DNA of 64,000 nucleotides from Coxiellaceae bacterium (GCA_029212925.1 JARGOB010000004.1:83375-147374); one strand, 5' to 3'. Positions 17,737 through 28,099 are shown, counted from the first letter of the stretch. A program made the numbers and translations. Notes: a model not told the origin generated them from the letters alone.

Positions 17737-18851
17737 CCGCCCACCTTAAGCCAGCTAGGCATCCACTGCTTATGGCCATAAATGAATCGCCACACCAACG
17801 CCAAACCAAGCAATAACATTAAGCCATGCAACCACCACAAACCTAACCAGGTACTCACCGTTCCCTGCTCTATCCAAGCGCGCCCAACAAACATCAAATC
17901 CGCATAAATAATGTAAATCAAAATCGCTGGAATCAACTGCAAATAGCGACCATGACGTGGCTTAGTATAACTAAGTGGCACCGCCATCAAAGCAAACAAC
18001 CATACCGATATCGGCATGGCTAATCGCCACTGCAACTCAGCAGCCGCGTCCCTATCATCAGATGGCATATGACGTAAATGACTGGTCGACATGTATTTAA
18101 CATCATTACCAGCAGAAGGCTTAGCATGTGTGATGCGTAAACCGTATTTATCGTATCGTATAATTTGATAATCATTTTTACCTGGCGTACCAATACTGCG
18201 ATAACCCTTATTAAAGACTAAAAACATGTCACCAGTTTTAGCACTTTTTTCTTCATACGCTTCATCAGCGGTGACCAAATCCCAACTGCTAACATTATCA
18301 GCATCCTTGGTTTTATTCGCCATAAACACATTCGACATCACTTTGTGGTTCTCACCCACTTTCGCTGCATAAAATGTCCAATCGCCCTTTTTACCGATCG
18401 ACTGAAAACGTCCAGGTAACATCTTTTCGAGTGACGCCGTTGCCAGAGCTCGCTCCAACACCTGAGTACGATACCACTGCACCTTCGGCTCAGCCCACAG
18501 CATCAATAACGCCACCACAATGACAACTCCAGTAGCAAATATCATTGCCATCATTAGCAGTTGCACCCGACTAATACCGCAAGCTGTCATCACGGTCATT
18601 TCGTGGTCAACGTACAAACGACCAAAAGCCATAATGACACCAATAAATAAACCTAGCGGCAAAAGAAAGCCTAACAGCAATGGCACCTGAAGCGCCATCA
18701 CCTGCATTACTGCTGTCATGGTAATTTGGCCGCTGGCCGCATCGTTAAGATAATGAACAAACTGATTCATAATCAGGATAACTAGAAACACTAATGTGGT
18801 TGCCATCAGGCTACCCAACACTTCTTTACACAAATAACGAAAAATTATCAC
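17733..18851 (-). CDS. lptF: LPS export ABC transporter permease LptF
   Basis: It is the partner permease of LptG in the LptB2FG complex. The YjgP/YjgQ layout is clear: helices near residues 10-30, 45-75 and 95-120, a periplasmic domain, then helices near the end. Start choice: the GTG at 18851 gives VIIFRYLCKEVLGS, which matches where family members begin. An in-frame ATG at 18917 would add 22 residues and overlap the divergent holC start. The intervening stretch then serves as the lptF/holC promoter region. In E. coli lptFG is divergent from pepA-holC-valS; here pepA is absent between them. Confidence 0.92.
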   Translation of the reverse strand: MIIFRYLCKEVLGSLMATTLVFLVILIMNQFVHYLNDAASGQITMTAVMQVMALQVPLLLGFLLPLGLFIGVIMAFGRLYVDHEMTVMTACGISRVQLLMMAMIFATGVVIVVALLMLWAEPKVQWYRTQVLERALATASLEKMLPGRFQSIGKKGDWTFYAAKVGENHKVMSNVFMANKTKDADNVSSWDLVTADEAYEEKSAKTGDMFLVFNKGYRSIGTPGKNDYQIIRYDKYGLRITHAKPSAGNDVKYMSTSHLRHMPSDDRDAAAELQWRLAMPISVWLFALMAVPLSYTKPRHGRYLQLIPAILIYIIYADLMFVGRAWIEQGTVSTWLGLWWLHGLMLLLGLALVWRFIYGHKQWMPSWLKVGG

Positions 18852-18915
18852 TGACAACTCGCGATTCTTATGGAAAAATAGGCGACTGACTCCATTGTAA
18901 TAGAATGACAATATC

Positions 18916-19341
18916 ATGCAACAAATCGATTTCTATCTTTTTTCAAAGACAGAAGGTAGCGAAAGCTACAAGACGTTCATCTCGCGCCTATGCCAAAAAG
19001 CATACAACCAAGGTCATCAGCTCGATATTAGCTGTGAAACCAAACAACAAGCCCAGCAAATTGATCAAATGCTATGGCAGGCACCGCCAGAAAGCTTCTT
19101 GCCACACCATATAAATGATCAACAACCACAACAAATCCAAATAAGAACACTTAAGGCACTTGATAAATCAGCCGATTTGTTGCTTAATTTGTCACCACAA
19201 CTAAATGACGATAATATCCACTACCAACGGATTTTACAGTGTGTATTTGACCGGGCGGAACACAAACAACAAAGTCGCCAACTGTACAAAAAAATGCAAG
19301 CGCTAGGATGGCAGGTAAAAACACATAACATTACGGTATAG
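18916..19341 (+). CDS. holC: DNA polymerase III chi subunit
   Basis: The 141-aa protein matches HolC, the clamp-loader accessory that binds SSB and psi. It has the start [10 protein letters not shown], a middle [18 protein letters not shown], and [10 protein letters not shown], all in family order. It lies seven bases before valS, the arrangement usual in Gammaproteobacteria. The psi partner (holD) is at 46912-47367 in the same window. Confidence 0.9.
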   Translation: MQQIDFYLFSKTEGSESYKTFISRLCQKAYNQGHQLDISCETKQQAQQIDQMLWQAPPESFLPHHINDQQPQQIQIRTLKALDKSADLLLNLSPQLNDDNIHYQRILQCVFDRAEHKQQSRQLYKKMQALGWQVKTHNITV

Positions 19342-19348
19342 ATATCCC

Positions 19349-22117
19349 ATGACGGAACCATTAGCAAAAACTTACGAGCCCAGCGCGATCGAATCTCATT
19401 GGAGTGATGTGTGGCAGCAACAAAATTATGGCCAACCTTCTGGCAGCGGTAACCCTTATTGCATTATTTTACCGCCACCGAATGTCACCGGCAGTTTACA
19501 CATGGGCCACGGTTTTCAACAAACCATCATGGACACACTTACCCGTTACCACCGCATGCAAGGCGACAACACCTTATGGCAAGTAGGCACTGACCATGCC
19601 GGCATCGCAACACAAATGGTTGTAGAACGCCAATTGGCTGCTAGTAACATCAGTCGTCACGACCTCGGTCGTGAAAAATTTATTGATAAAGTATGGCAAT
19701 GGAAAGAAAAATCCGGCGACACCATCACCAACCAAATGCGCACACTGGGTGCGTCGGCTGATTGGTCACGTGAACGCTTTAGCATGGATGACGGTTTATG
19801 TGATGCTGTCAAAACAACCTTCATAAAGCTGCATGAGCAAGGTTTAATTTATCGCGGCAAACGCTTGGTTAACTGGGATCCAAAATTTCATACTGCCATT
19901 TCTGACCTTGAAGTGATTAATAAAGAAAAACAAGGCCACATGTGGCATATGCGCTATCCGTTAAGTAATGGCAGTGGCCATTTAGTGGTGGCAACTACTC
20001 GACCTGAAACCATGTTGGGTGATAGCGCCGTGGCAGTGCACCCAGACGATGAACGCTACCAATCACTGGTAGGGCAAACGGTTAAGTTACCACTCACCGA
20101 TCGCGAAATCCCCATTATTGCCGATGAGTACGTTGACCCCGAGTTTGGCTCCGGTTGCGTTAAAATCACTCCGGCACATGACTTTAATGATTACGACGTA
20201 GGTAAACGCCATCAGTTACCTCTAATTAATATCATGACTATCGATGCACACTTAAATGATGACGTGCCTGAAGCCTACCGCAACTTAGACCGCTTTGAAG
20301 CACGCAAAAAAGTCGTTGCTGATTTAGAAGCACTCGGCTTAATGGAAAAAATCGATGAACACACACTGCAAGTGCCTTATGGCGATCGCTCTGATGTTGT
20401 GATCGAACCTCTCTTAACTGATCAGTGGTATGTTAAAGCCACTGAAATGGTGCAGCCCGCTATCGATGCCGTCAAGAACAACGAACTGGAATTCATCCCG
20501 GAAAATTGGGGTAAAACTTATTTACAGTGGTTAGAGAACATTCAAGATTGGTGTATTAGCCGTCAATTATGGTGGGGGCACCGCATACCCGCTTGGTATG
20601 ATGACGCAGGTGAAGTATATGTGGGCAATGATGAAGCTGATGTACGCAGCAAATACAAACTAGCTGACGATGTCACTCTAACCCAAGATGAAGACGTATT
20701 AGACACATGGTTTTCAGCATCGTTGTGGCCCTTTGCTACTTTAGGCTGGCCTGAACAAACACCAGAGCTTGAAGCTTTTTACCCTACTTCAGTATTGGTG
20801 ACCGGTTTCGATATTATCTTTTTCTGGGTAGCCCGCATGGTGATGATGGGCATGCACTTTATGGGCAAGGTACCGTTTAAACAGGTGTATATCACTGGTT
20901 TAATACGCGATGGCCACGGCCATAAAATGTCAAAATCGAAAGGTAATGTACTTGACCCGCTGGATGTGATCAATGGTATCAAGCTAGAGCCATTACTAGA
21001 AAAGCGTACCGCAGCAATGATGCAACCGCAGATGATTCAAAAAATTAAAAAACAAACACGCAAAGAGTTTCCTGAAGGCATAGACGCTTTTGGAACCGAT
21101 GCATTACGTTTTACTTATTGTGCATTAGCAAATACCGGTCGTAATATCAGCTTTGATATGGGACGTGTTGAAGGTTATCGCAATTTTTGCAATAAAATTT
21201 GGAATGCTACACGCTTTGTACTGATGAATGTCGAAGGCCATGCCATTTCCACGCCATCGCGTGACGACCTATCATTAGCCGACCGTTGGATTATCAGCGA
21301 GCTGCAACACACGATCAATAAACTCAATAAAGCCATTAAAGAATACCGCTTTGACCGTGTCGCTAATGCCATCTATGAATTTATTTGGAATGAATATTGC
21401 GATTGGTATGTCGAAATGGCCAAAGTTACCCTATACGATGACAACGCGACTGACGCTGCTAAAAATGCAACGCGTCATACTTTGATTAGCGTATTAGAAC
21501 AAGTAATGCGCTTGGCACACCCTGTGATGCCATTTATTACCGAAGAAATTTGGCAACAACTAAAAGGCTTATTAGCTATTGATGGTGATAGCATCATGGT
21601 TCAATCATTGCCTGCAGCTAATGAAAACCTTGTGGATAATGCCGCGCAAAATAATATTCGCTGGTTTAAACAATTAATCACCGCCATTCGTAATGTGCGC
21701 GGCGAGATGAACGTAGCACCAAGCAAACAAATTGATATTATTTGCAAGCACTGCAGTAATGAAGACTGTCACTGCATCGAGCAGTGTCATGATTTAATAT
21801 GCACACTAGCACGCGTAGCAACCATCTCTCAATCGGACGATGAAATACCGGCCAGCGCTTCTACACGTATCGGTGAAATGGAGTTACATATTCCATTAGC
21901 CGGTTTGATTGATAAAGACGATGAACTAAAACGTTTACAAAAGGAGGTTGATAAGTTAACTAAGGATATCACTAAGTTTAGTAATAAACTGAACAACCCG
22001 AACTATACCGATAAGGCACCTGCTGCTGTTGTCGAAAAAGAACGGCAACGATTGGCACAAGCTGAAAAAGATTTACTGCACGTCAATGAACAGGTTGAAA
22101 AAATCAGCGCGCTTTAA
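19349..22117 (+). CDS. valS: valyl-tRNA synthetase
   Basis: It charges tRNA-Val with valine in the cytosol. At 922 aa it is close to the usual class Ia length. The HIGH-type motif is [13 protein letters not shown] (near residue 45-55) and the KMSKS motif, [10 protein letters not shown], is near residue 527. The editing domain shows [13 protein letters not shown]. The C-terminus (from about residue 850) is the Lys/Glu-rich coiled-coil arm. There is no clear ribosome binding site, so translation may be coupled to holC. The frame continues open for 28 codons after the stop (see findings). Confidence 0.98.
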   Translation: MTEPLAKTYEPSAIESHWSDVWQQQNYGQPSGSGNPYCIILPPPNVTGSLHMGHGFQQTIMDTLTRYHRMQGDNTLWQVGTDHAGIATQMVVERQLAASNISRHDLGREKFIDKVWQWKEKSGDTITNQMRTLGASADWSRERFSMDDGLCDAVKTTFIKLHEQGLIYRGKRLVNWDPKFHTAISDLEVINKEKQGHMWHMRYPLSNGSGHLVVATTRPETMLGDSAVAVHPDDERYQSLVGQTVKLPLTDREIPIIADEYVDPEFGSGCVKITPAHDFNDYDVGKRHQLPLINIMTIDAHLNDDVPEAYRNLDRFEARKKVVADLEALGLMEKIDEHTLQVPYGDRSDVVIEPLLTDQWYVKATEMVQPAIDAVKNNELEFIPENWGKTYLQWLENIQDWCISRQLWWGHRIPAWYDDAGEVYVGNDEADVRSKYKLADDVTLTQDEDVLDTWFSASLWPFATLGWPEQTPELEAFYPTSVLVTGFDIIFFWVARMVMMGMHFMGKVPFKQVYITGLIRDGHGHKMSKSKGNVLDPLDVINGIKLEPLLEKRTAAMMQPQMIQKIKKQTRKEFPEGIDAFGTDALRFTYCALANTGRNISFDMGRVEGYRNFCNKIWNATRFVLMNVEGHAISTPSRDDLSLADRWIISELQHTINKLNKAIKEYRFDRVANAIYEFIWNEYCDWYVEMAKVTLYDDNATDAAKNATRHTLISVLEQVMRLAHPVMPFITEEIWQQLKGLLAIDGDSIMVQSLPAANENLVDNAAQNNIRWFKQLITAIRNVRGEMNVAPSKQIDIICKHCSNEDCHCIEQCHDLICTLARVATISQSDDEIPASASTRIGEMELHIPLAGLIDKDDELKRLQKEVDKLTKDITKFSNKLNNPNYTDKAPAAVVEKERQRLAQAEKDLLHVNEQVEKISAL

Positions 22118-22248
22118 TATTTTGGGGTATTTCACGCACAACCTAAAAAAAGCATAGAAGAGGAGCAAGCCAAGCTCATCGCTTCCGCTATTGATCCAAA
22201 ACAATGAAAAGACTACCCTGACCTATCATTAAATAACAAGGAGCAAAA

Positions 22249-23628
22249 ATGGTGCAAGCATGGAATAAACCATCAATGCTACTTAATGCAGAATTAGAAC
22301 AGGCACGCGATGAAGGTAAGGATGTTTCAGACATACAAAAATCCATTGCAGAATTAAACGCTAATAACACACTAAAATCATTTGAACGAGAACAATTGGC
22401 AATTCATCTATTTGAAACCATAAGAAAGATAAAACCTATAAATAGCTACCCCTACGATGAACCCAACGAACTGCAACACATTCTTCCCCGTCATTGCCAC
22501 ACAAAAACAAACAAAAACCAGACTTTATCTTACGATGAACACTTTAACCGTATATATGGTGGGCTTCTAGGCAAGTGCACTGGATGCCTGCTAGGAAAGC
22601 CCATAGAAGGTTGGCGCAGAAAGGAGATTCATAACTTTCTCAACAGCACCGCAAACATGCCTTTAAAAAAATTTCTACACGAAGGTTTAACAGAGAGCCA
22701 ATTAAAGCAATACCATTTATTAGGAACTCTAGGCAAAAAATTCATACCGGGCGAGTATGATGGCAAAATGCCTGAAGATGACGACACCAATTATCTTCTA
22801 ACTGCACATCACATTATCCAACAACATGGCACAACATTCACGCCTCAAGATGCGGCATACACCTGGCTAGATACCTTACCCATCAACCGATTGTATACCG
22901 CCGAACGAATGGCTTATCGAAATTTAGCGCAAGGCATAAAGCCACCCTTATCCGCCTATTTTTGCAACCCCTACCGTGAATGGATAGGCGCATTAATCAG
23001 GGCTGACTATTTCGGCTATATTTCACCCGGGAATCCGATACAAGCAGCAACCATGGCCTGGACGGACGCGAGTATATCACACGTAAAGAATGGTATTTAT
23101 GGTGCCATGTGGGTAGCAAGCATACTGGCATTGCTGCCAGCCCACACACTTGACGCTAAATTAATTTATCTCTCGCTCGAATTTACACCAAAAAAATCCA
23201 GATTCTATCAGGCAATAAGCCACGTCCTTAAGCGTTATAAAGCAAAGCTGCCCTATCAATGCATGATTGATGATATACACACTCAGTATAACGAGAGAAA
23301 AATCCATCACTGGTGTCACATCATCCCCAATGCCATGATCATTGCTGGTATATTGCTATGGCATGCCAGTGACTTTAGTTTAGCACTCACAGAAACACTC
23401 AAGTGCGGCTTTGATACCGATAGTAATGCCGCAACTGTTGGTTCGATCTTGGGGTATCATCTTGGCGCCAAGAGAATACCTCATTATTGGAAAAATTATT
23501 TTAATGATACAATCGATACTGCAGTGCTAGGTTCCAGTAAGGTCAGCATTATAGAGCTTGCGCGGCAAGCCACTACAACAGCATCCATTAAAAGCACTGG
23601 AGCCCTATATCACAACCTCCGAGCCTGA
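22249..23628 (+). CDS. ADP-ribosylglycohydrolase family protein (DraG-like)
   Basis: The 459-aa protein has AGGAG before the ATG. Residues about 95-440 show the family signatures: GGLLGKCTGCLLGKPIEG, then EDDDTNYLL (the metal-binding Asp/Asp/Thr type), SPGNPIQAATMAWTDA and the C-terminal CGFDTDSNAATVGSILG. The family removes ADP-ribose from arginine or related acceptors, or hydrolyses other ADP-ribose conjugates. A helical, charged extension of about 90 residues precedes the catalytic domain. Regulation of nitrogenase is unlikely as no nif genes are seen. Control of an internal or host target is inference. Confidence 0.88.
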   Translation: MVQAWNKPSMLLNAELEQARDEGKDVSDIQKSIAELNANNTLKSFEREQLAIHLFETIRKIKPINSYPYDEPNELQHILPRHCHTKTNKNQTLSYDEHFNRIYGGLLGKCTGCLLGKPIEGWRRKEIHNFLNSTANMPLKKFLHEGLTESQLKQYHLLGTLGKKFIPGEYDGKMPEDDDTNYLLTAHHIIQQHGTTFTPQDAAYTWLDTLPINRLYTAERMAYRNLAQGIKPPLSAYFCNPYREWIGALIRADYFGYISPGNPIQAATMAWTDASISHVKNGIYGAMWVASILALLPAHTLDAKLIYLSLEFTPKKSRFYQAISHVLKRYKAKLPYQCMIDDIHTQYNERKIHHWCHIIPNAMIIAGILLWHASDFSLALTETLKCGFDTDSNAATVGSILGYHLGAKRIPHYWKNYFNDTIDTAVLGSSKVSIIELARQATTTASIKSTGALYHNLRA

Positions 23629-23790
23629 AAATGACGGCATACTGAGATACGCTAAACTAAATACTTGAATAACATAATTGAGTAAGACCATTAATATGCC
23701 TATGCATAAACAATTTTATACATAGGCTGCATAAATGCGCCCAATGAAATCTTTAACTTCGATTATTCAAAGTTTTGCGACAAAGCCCTA

Positions 23791-24333
23791 TTAAACACTA
23801 TAAACAGGTTCAGGCTCAGGTTCAGGTTTAGCTTCAACTTTAGCTTCTGCCCCAGTGGCTGCATCAGCTGCTGTAGCAACCGCCGGCGTCGTTGCTTTTT
23901 CATGACATGCTCGCATACTTTTATAGACACGATAACAGCCATAACCTAACATTATCAGGCCTAAGGGCAACAACGGATTAACCTCACGCGCACGCGGGCT
24001 ATTACCATCCCACTGCCAATTTAAAATAAAACTGGCTAGCACGGATGCTGCCGACAACGGCATATAACCCAAAATAAAAGAGAGACGTGGCCTGTCATTA
24101 TGAGCATTTCTGTCATAATAATCACTTTGAACACAAACACAACAACAACCGGTAACTGCACCGACCAAGGCAACCAAACCAAAGTTAACAAGGGCATGCC
24201 GGATAACAGCAATTCCAGCAACCTTAAGCGCATCACCATCACTCTGCTCAACAAAATTTCGGCTATATAACGAGCCAACAACATTTATTACAAAAGAAGA
24301 AGTTACCCCCAAAAGGGTCATATTTTTATTCAC
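23791..24333 (-). CDS. small membrane protein with PEPE tail
   Basis: The 180-aa protein is taken from the GTG at 24333, which has GGGAG at proper spacing. An ATG four codons on is the alternative. About four hydrophobic segments are seen (residues 5-25, 33-55, 80-103 and about 120-138), including a CCCVCV run. The cytosolic C-terminus is Ala/Glu/Lys-rich and ends with alternating Pro-Glu (PEPEPEPVYSV). No family is recognised. Similar Pro-Glu runs occur in the tails of the proteins at 32569-34251 and 51074-51445. Confidence 0.6.
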   Translation of the reverse strand: MNKNMTLLGVTSSFVINVVGSLYSRNFVEQSDGDALKVAGIAVIRHALVNFGLVALVGAVTGCCCVCVQSDYYDRNAHNDRPRLSFILGYMPLSAASVLASFILNWQWDGNSPRAREVNPLLPLGLIMLGYGCYRVYKSMRACHEKATTPAVATAADAATGAEAKVEAKPEPEPEPVYSV

Positions 24334-24465
24334 TGATATACACTCCCAGATAAATCTTTCATCATTATTATTGCTGGAAGTTAATCTATTTAGACTAAAA
24401 TAGCCAGTTATTGTTAAGACTTATACGGCAACAATAGCCATTACGGAATTTAAAGGATTGTTCAC

Positions 24466-25590
24466 TTACACACCTTTAGGCCATACAATTTCATAGGCAG
24501 CTGACCGACCTTTATCAGCAGTCGGCTTAATACAGTTTTTATTCACAAGGTCGATTAACTCTCTATACGCCGTTGCCCGGCTTGTTCTCGTAATTCCCAT
24601 ATACTTTCTTGTTGTCATGCTACCGATGTAACCCTCAGGACCATAATCCAGTAATTTATTTAGCACTTTAATCTGCTTAGGGTTTAGCGGGGTTTTGGCA
24701 TGACGCTGCCAGAACTGACTTTTTAATGTGATCTCTTCTATAAGCGTTAACGCTTTATCGATTGCTTGCTGAAAACATTCTAAAAACCATGACAACCAAG
24801 GAGTAATATCCATGCCACCGCGACAAGCTGCCTCCAGTTGAGAATAGTAGTTTTTTCTATCGTGCATAATGACAGAAGATAAACTGTAATAGCGGGTATT
24901 CAGCTGTTCATCTTGCGATAAAGCATAATCAATAATCGCTCTACCTACTCGGCCATTGCCATCATCAAACGGATGCAGCATCTCGAACCATAAATGAGCC
25001 ATTCCAGCACGCAATAATCCATCACAATCACTTGACTGATTAAACCATTTTAATAACTGTTTAATTCCTTTTTTAGCCAATTCCGCAGGCGGTGCTTGAT
25101 AGTGAGTTTTTTCTTTTCCAGGGCGGCCAGATATAATACGCATTTGATCTGTGTCTCTAATTGCTCCGACAGTAATTTTTTGTATACCTGAATAACCAGT
25201 TGGAAATAAAGCCGCATGCCATCCAAATAGGCGCTGCAAAGTTAACGGTTCGCTATAGTTATTGGTAGCATCAAACAGCATATCCAATAAGCCTTCTATA
25301 TACCGATCGGATGAAACTTGGATTCCTGCTTGATTAAGCCCTAGTCGATTAGCTATCGAAGAACGCACACTATTACGATTAAGGAGTTCGCCCTCAATAG
25401 CTGATGTATCAACAGCCTCGGAGGTTAAAGCAGATAAGTTAAGTTCAAAAACTGAATCATCCGTGATGACATGCACCATACCTAGCAACTTTCCTTGCAG
25501 GCCTCTAGACAACAATAACTGCTGAGATAAAGTGCCTTCATCCCAGGTAAATTGCGGCCAGTTCGTATCCTGCCAAACCCAGCTTTGCAT
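24466..25590 (-). CDS. Fic domain protein with C-terminal winged-helix
   Basis: Fic enzymes transfer AMP (or another group) from a nucleotide to a hydroxyl of a target protein. The active-site loop HPFDDGNGRVGR lies at about residues 203-214 and is complete. The N-terminal helix has TSAIEG, which fits the auto-inhibitory [ST]xxxE[GN] motif, so the protein is probably self-inhibited (class II layout). The last 80 residues look like a winged helix (LLDYGPEGYIGSMTTRKYMG, TSRATAYREL). AGGGCAGG lies before the ATG. A perfect palindrome (25632-25666) overlaps its promoter and may be bound by this protein. Confidence 0.93.
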   Translation of the reverse strand: MQSWVWQDTNWPQFTWDEGTLSQQLLLSRGLQGKLLGMVHVITDDSVFELNLSALTSEAVDTSAIEGELLNRNSVRSSIANRLGLNQAGIQVSSDRYIEGLLDMLFDATNNYSEPLTLQRLFGWHAALFPTGYSGIQKITVGAIRDTDQMRIISGRPGKEKTHYQAPPAELAKKGIKQLLKWFNQSSDCDGLLRAGMAHLWFEMLHPFDDGNGRVGRAIIDYALSQDEQLNTRYYSLSSVIMHDRKNYYSQLEAACRGGMDITPWLSWFLECFQQAIDKALTLIEEITLKSQFWQRHAKTPLNPKQIKVLNKLLDYGPEGYIGSMTTRKYMGITRTSRATAYRELIDLVNKNCIKPTADKGRSAAYEIVWPKGV

Positions 25591-25631
25591 TAGCCTGCCC
25601 TTTTATTAATCAATACAGTGATGCGATTATA

Positions 25632-25666
25632 GCACTAATCGCTTCATATATTGAAGCGATTAGTGC
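25632..25666. promoter_or_regulatory. perfect 15-bp inverted repeat upstream of fic (operator candidate)
   Basis: GCACTAATCGCTTCA and its exact complement flank TATAT. On the fic strand a TATAAT box lies directly next to it (25631-25626), and the fic start is about 40 bases further. The dyad therefore covers the -35 to -10 region, where a repressor would act. It lacks a T-tract on either side, which speaks against a terminator. The core TCGCTTCA is also AT-centred, as for winged-helix dimers. Confidence 0.6.
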
Positions 25667-25787
25667 GCTAAACGCCTCATAAAAATCACACATGCAATCA
25701 TACACTTATAAAATTACCGTCCGCTTAACTCACTACTAGCCGCATGCTAATATAGAAATCTAGCACTCTCTATCAGCAAGGAAGCCG

Positions 25788-27152
25788 ATGACCACATCAA
25801 ACTCAATCAAACACCCTTTATTATTTATGCTGTGCATCGCCAGCTCAGCCTTTATGGGTGGTGTGGACTTAATGATTATGAGTGTCGCTATCGATCCAAT
25901 GCGCGATTTTTTTGATATCAATGTGAATACCGCACAATGGTTAATGAGCGCGTATGCGATTGGTTGCGCCGCCTGTTACATCGGTATCGGCCGCATCAGC
26001 GATCGATTTGGTAAACGCAACACATTTAATGCAGGCATCCTGCTGTTTGGCTTACCCTCATTAGGGGTGGCACTATCAACTAATATCTACCTAGCAATCC
26101 TATTTCGTTTTTTACAAGGCGTTGGCATGGCTGGTGTTATTAATTCAGCTAATGCTTTGGTTATGGAATATTACAGCGTTGAACTACGCCCGAAAAAAAT
26201 CGCATTCTTAATCACTGCCGGCGGTTTTGGTTTTAGCCTTGGGCCTGTTATAGGCGGTATTTTATTGCATTATTTTGACTGGGCAGCACTGTTCTATATT
26301 AATATACCTTTTTCAATTGCTGCTTTGATTGTATCCCTCTATTGCATACCAGCTACAGGGAATAAATATAACGAAACGGTAAACTATCTTAACCTGTTGT
26401 TACTGACCTTAAGCATTGCCTATTTAAGCTTATTTGCTAGTCAAGCACAATACTGGGGTTGGTCTAGCACACTTACTTGGTGTAGCATTATTGTTGCTGC
26501 AGTACTGTTTTATCTCTATGCGTATTTAGAGCAACACACTAAAACACCCCTCATTAATGCAAAAATATTCGCATTAAAAAATATGATAGCAGGCTGTGCT
26601 TGCGGCTTTTTATTGTATGCGCCCATGATCGGTTGGTTACTGGTATTTGGCCTCTATTTCCAAGGCGCTTATGGACTCAGCCACTTACAAACCGGCTTTG
26701 CTTTTTTACCCTATGCGGCAGGCTATATTATTATGCCCACGATAACAGCAAAGCTAATGAAATTTATGTCACATAAAACCGTTATAATGATCGGATTTTT
26801 TATTGCTACAATCACTCTACCTATTATGAACATCATAACCCCAAGCACACCCTATTGGACGTTAATTTTACCTTTTTTGTTTTTTTCATTAGGCTGCAAC
26901 ATGGTCAACACCAGCACATTGCCCGTCGCCATGCAATTTGTCTCGCATGAGAATCACGGCGTGGCCGCGGGTATCGCGATGATGACACGTTGGCTGGGTG
27001 CTGCACTGGGAACAGCTGCTTTGTCTTCTATTTTTGCTGCAGGTCAGTCCACCAACGATACTCACGCCGTGCACTTATCGATCTGGGTACTGACTGGAGT
27101 CGCTGCTTTTGCCACCATTTACAGCTGGTTAGCAGTGAAACATACTCACTGA
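25788..27152 (+). CDS. MFS exporter, DHA2-like (EmrB/QacA group)
   Basis: The 454-aa polytopic membrane protein begins with a helix ending MGGVDLMIMSVAIDPM, followed by AQWLMSAYAIG. These are features of the 14-helix DHA2 group, where the first helix has 'D..ivnvAlp' and the second begins 'WvltaY'. The MFS loop is GRISDRFGKRN, and motif C is GFGFSLGPVIGGILL. AGGAAG precedes the ATG. The likely role is proton-driven efflux with unknown substrate. It is divergent from fic over 197 bases. Confidence 0.88.
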   Translation: MTTSNSIKHPLLFMLCIASSAFMGGVDLMIMSVAIDPMRDFFDINVNTAQWLMSAYAIGCAACYIGIGRISDRFGKRNTFNAGILLFGLPSLGVALSTNIYLAILFRFLQGVGMAGVINSANALVMEYYSVELRPKKIAFLITAGGFGFSLGPVIGGILLHYFDWAALFYINIPFSIAALIVSLYCIPATGNKYNETVNYLNLLLLTLSIAYLSLFASQAQYWGWSSTLTWCSIIVAAVLFYLYAYLEQHTKTPLINAKIFALKNMIAGCACGFLLYAPMIGWLLVFGLYFQGAYGLSHLQTGFAFLPYAAGYIIMPTITAKLMKFMSHKTVIMIGFFIATITLPIMNIITPSTPYWTLILPFLFFSLGCNMVNTSTLPVAMQFVSHENHGVAAGIAMMTRWLGAALGTAALSSIFAAGQSTNDTHAVHLSIWVLTGVAAFATIYSWLAVKHTH

Positions 27153-27177
27153 CTTATTGACTATAATGACTAACATT

Positions 27178-27205
27178 GTCATGCCAGACCTGATCCGGCA
27201 TCCAG
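27178..27205. repeat. REP-like palindrome in a 5' leader
   Basis: GTCATGCCAGACC followed by TGATCCGGCATCCAG is an inverse-oriented copy of the CTGGA..CCGG..TGACAG family. It ends six bases before the AGGAG of the next gene (ATG 27222), so any hairpin would lie in its leader. Confidence 0.65.
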
Positions 27206-27221
27206 ATAAAAAGGAGCTATC

Positions 27222-28076
27222 ATGTGTCGTTTTGTTGTTTATCTTGGTAAAGTACCCACCCGTTTATATGACGTGATTATTAGACCCAATAATTCATTAG
27301 TCAGCCAAAGTCTGCACGCGCAAAAAATGGATCACGTGGTAAACGCTGATGGTTTTGGTGTTGGCTGGTATCAACATGAGATTGATAACCTACCAGCTAA
27401 GTTTAAATCCACCCAACCGGCATGGAATGATAAAAACCTGCATTCAATGGCCGGTAAGATTTTATCAACGTGTTTTATGGGACACGTACGTCGCGCCACC
27501 AATGGCGATGTATTTCTGAGTAATTGCCATCCGTTTTCTTATCAACAATATTTGTTTTGTCATAATGGCAATATCGATGACTTTATCAGCATCCAACGTC
27601 ATCTAAGGCGCCTATTAAAAGATGACATCTATCATAACGTTTTCGGTCAAACCGATTCAGAACACTTTTTTAATTTAATGATGAATCACTTTGCCACACT
27701 TAAGCAAGATGACTTTTTAGAAAAATCCTTCGAATGTTTTCAATATGCTATTAAAGAAGTGTTAGGCTTGCAGCGTAAATACGCCAACTGTGAATCATCC
27801 AAACTTAATACCGTGTTCACCGATGGCGAACGCTTAATGGCAACACGCTATGCTTCCGTAAATCCGGAAAAAGAATTATCGCTGTATTACAGCGAGGGGA
27901 AACCGATCGATGCTGAAGGCGATCACCCCTTACTCGAGTTTGACGACAAAAACCCTCAGGCCATTATCGTGGCGTCCGAACCTCTTAGCGAATACGCCGA
28001 CTCGTGGCGCGAAGTACCACCTAATCATGCGTTGCTGATTAACAAAAACCTTTCAATCGATTTAAAACAGATTTGA
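27222..28076 (+). CDS. class II glutamine amidotransferase, EgtC/YafJ-like
   Basis: The 284-aa protein starts MCRFVVYLG. After Met removal Cys2 becomes the N-terminal nucleophile of Ntn-type glutaminases. NADGFGVGWY, MGHVRRATNG and FCHNGNIDDF are the standard substrate-pocket and oxyanion motifs of this fold. The MCRxxxYLG beginning and SLVSQS are closest to EgtC-like proteins. I see no ergothioneine genes nearby, so it may hydrolyse another gamma-glutamyl compound. AGGAG precedes the ATG. Confidence 0.88.
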   Translation: MCRFVVYLGKVPTRLYDVIIRPNNSLVSQSLHAQKMDHVVNADGFGVGWYQHEIDNLPAKFKSTQPAWNDKNLHSMAGKILSTCFMGHVRRATNGDVFLSNCHPFSYQQYLFCHNGNIDDFISIQRHLRRLLKDDIYHNVFGQTDSEHFFNLMMNHFATLKQDDFLEKSFECFQYAIKEVLGLQRKYANCESSKLNTVFTDGERLMATRYASVNPEKELSLYYSEGKPIDAEGDHPLLEFDDKNPQAIIVASEPLSEYADSWREVPPNHALLINKNLSIDLKQI

Positions 28077-28099
28077 GGTCATTGCGGTAATATTAAAAC

